Assembly (NCBI GenBank): GCA_030066245.1
Contig: JASJBY010000039.1
Coordinates: 1-13,935 of the forward strand
Length of the DNA stretch: 13,935 bases
Direction of reading: 5' to 3'
From: Gammaproteobacteria bacterium
Lineage (GTDB): Bacteria > Pseudomonadota > Gammaproteobacteria > JAABTG01
Shown here: one piece after another, positions 13,109 to 13,935 of the stretch
Position numbering within the stretch: the stretch's first letter is position 1
Layout of the letters: each line of letters opens with the position of its first letter
Position numbers and translations under genes: made by a program
The notes under the pieces: generated by a model
Told to the model about the DNA's origin: nothing
Databases searched by the model: none
What the model saw: only the letters and a program-made list of their open reading frames with translations

Positions 13109-13246
13109 GGCCTAGCCGCCATCCCGGCATGCGAGGGTGCGCATCGGGGCTGTCCCTCGTCATTATTGGTCTGTCAGTAAAATCAGTCGGTTATACCAGA
13201 GCGTGAACTCAGAGGAGGTGTCCAACGGAGGACTTGAGATCGCGGG

Positions 13247-13935
13247 ATGAGGAGGGCAAACTCCGCGGCCATGCTCCGTCTCCTCATCTTTCTGATTACA
13301 CTCGGCGTTCGTGCTCTCAGCGCTATGTTTCGTGGCCGCGAGGAACTCGTGAACGAAAACCTGGCGCTGAGGCAGGAAGTGAGCGCGATGAAGAAAGAAA
13401 GTACACGGCCAGTGCTCCATGATTTCGACCGCGCTTTTTGGGTCGCTCTGCCCGCCTCATTGTCGGGCTGGGCAACCCGATTGGTCATCGTCAACCCGGA
13501 TACCGTCGCTAAATGGAATCGAGAACGATTCCGACGCCACTGGGCGAAGCTCTCCCAGCAGAAACAGGGTCCTGGGCGGCCTCGGGTCGATGCGGAGATT
13601 CGTCGCCTTATCAGGACCATGGCGCGAGACGGCTGGGGTGCACCGCGCATCCACGGCGAGTTGTTGAAGCTCGGGTTCGATGTCTCGGAGATCACGGTGT
13701 CACGTTACATGCCACGCCGGCCAGTCGATCCTGACAAGGTGAAACGCTGGATGGCCTTCTTGCGAAACCACAAGGAGGCCATCGCCGCGATGGACTTCTT
13801 TACCGTGCCGACGGCCTCCCTGCGGATGCTCTACGTGCTGTTCGTCATCGAGCATGGCCGACGACGTATCGTGCACTTCAACGTCACGCCCAATCCCACA
13901 TCGGCCTGGGTGATCCAGCAGCTGCGCGAGTCGTT
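13247..13935 (+). CDS. Integrase-core transposase, cut by window end
   Basis: This frame runs open from ATG 13247 to the right edge (229 codons seen). It starts with a hydrophobic/Leu-rich segment (MLRLLIFLITLGVRALSAMF), then ENLALRQEVSAMKKE. GPGRPRVDAEIRRLIRTM and WGAPRIHGELLKLGFDVSEITV form the HTH region, and the core begins at AAMDFFTVPTASLRML with the first catalytic Asp. The frame continues through HFNVTPNPTSAWVIQQL, about two thirds of a normal length of 330-370 aa. GGAG at 13227-13230 is rather far for a ribosome binding site, so an internal ATG is possible. It is a third, distinct member of the superfamily in this window. The 138 bases before it should contain the IS left end, which I could not place. 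Confidence 0.85.
   Translation, partial: MRRANSAAMLRLLIFLITLGVRALSAMFRGREELVNENLALRQEVSAMKKESTRPVLHDFDRAFWVALPASLSGWATRLVIVNPDTVAKWNRERFRRHWAKLSQQKQGPGRPRVDAEIRRLIRTMARDGWGAPRIHGELLKLGFDVSEITVSRYMPRRPVDPDKVKRWMAFLRNHKEAIAAMDFFTVPTASLRMLYVLFVIEHGRRRIVHFNVTPNPTSAWVIQQLRES

Noticed and set aside
13183..13695. A 170-codon - strand frame near the right edge
   Set aside because: It is antisense to the partial integrase-core transposase, which has clear family motifs.

Overview
The window is an accessory, insertion-sequence-rich stretch from what is probably a Gram-negative bacterium, most likely a proteobacterium. This rests on a periplasm-type signal peptide, a VapBC-type toxin-antitoxin pair and the style of the transposases. 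The species cannot be named from the sequence. No rRNA, tRNA or CRISPR array is visible.

Layout. Positions 1-1250 hold no convincing intact gene: two hairpins, two weak opposed open frames and some frame-broken protein-like fragments. At 1265-3999 a tightly coupled + strand operon encodes a membrane-anchored patatin-like lipase (685 aa, intact Ser/Asp catalytic dyad, one central membrane segment, unrecognised C-terminal region) and, through an ATGA overlap, a GNAT acyltransferase whose N-terminal half resembles LuxI-type acyl-homoserine-lactone synthases. At about 4060-8620 lies a decayed integrase-type insertion sequence. Its - strand transposase gene is cut in two (4110-4361 and 7749-8568) by a second mobile element of about 3.4 kb. 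The inner element carries a DUF5372-like frame, an HTH protein, a 101-aa orphan protein and a large serine recombinase, the last three joined by ATGA overlaps.

On the far side of this nested insertion a - strand operon (10975 down to 8674) encodes an exported ComEC-like metallo-beta-lactamase-fold hydrolase and an uncharacterised polytopic membrane protein. The lipase/acyltransferase operon and the hydrolase/membrane operon therefore converge, with the mobile DNA lodged between their 3' ends.

To the right, a complete insertion sequence of about 1.3 kb (11065-12370, matching terminal inverted repeats, intact transposase on the - strand) sits directly upstream of an AbrB-type antitoxin/PIN-domain toxin pair (12432-13108). 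A third integrase-type transposase enters at 13247 and runs off the right edge.

How the genes may work together. The sequence supports two membrane- or lipid-facing modules of unknown role (lipase plus acyltransferase; exported hydrolase plus membrane protein). The strongest candidate for an undescribed system is the lipase-acyltransferase pair: lipid hydrolysis by one partner could supply or remodel acyl groups for the other. That link is inference from domains and translational coupling and has not been demonstrated.
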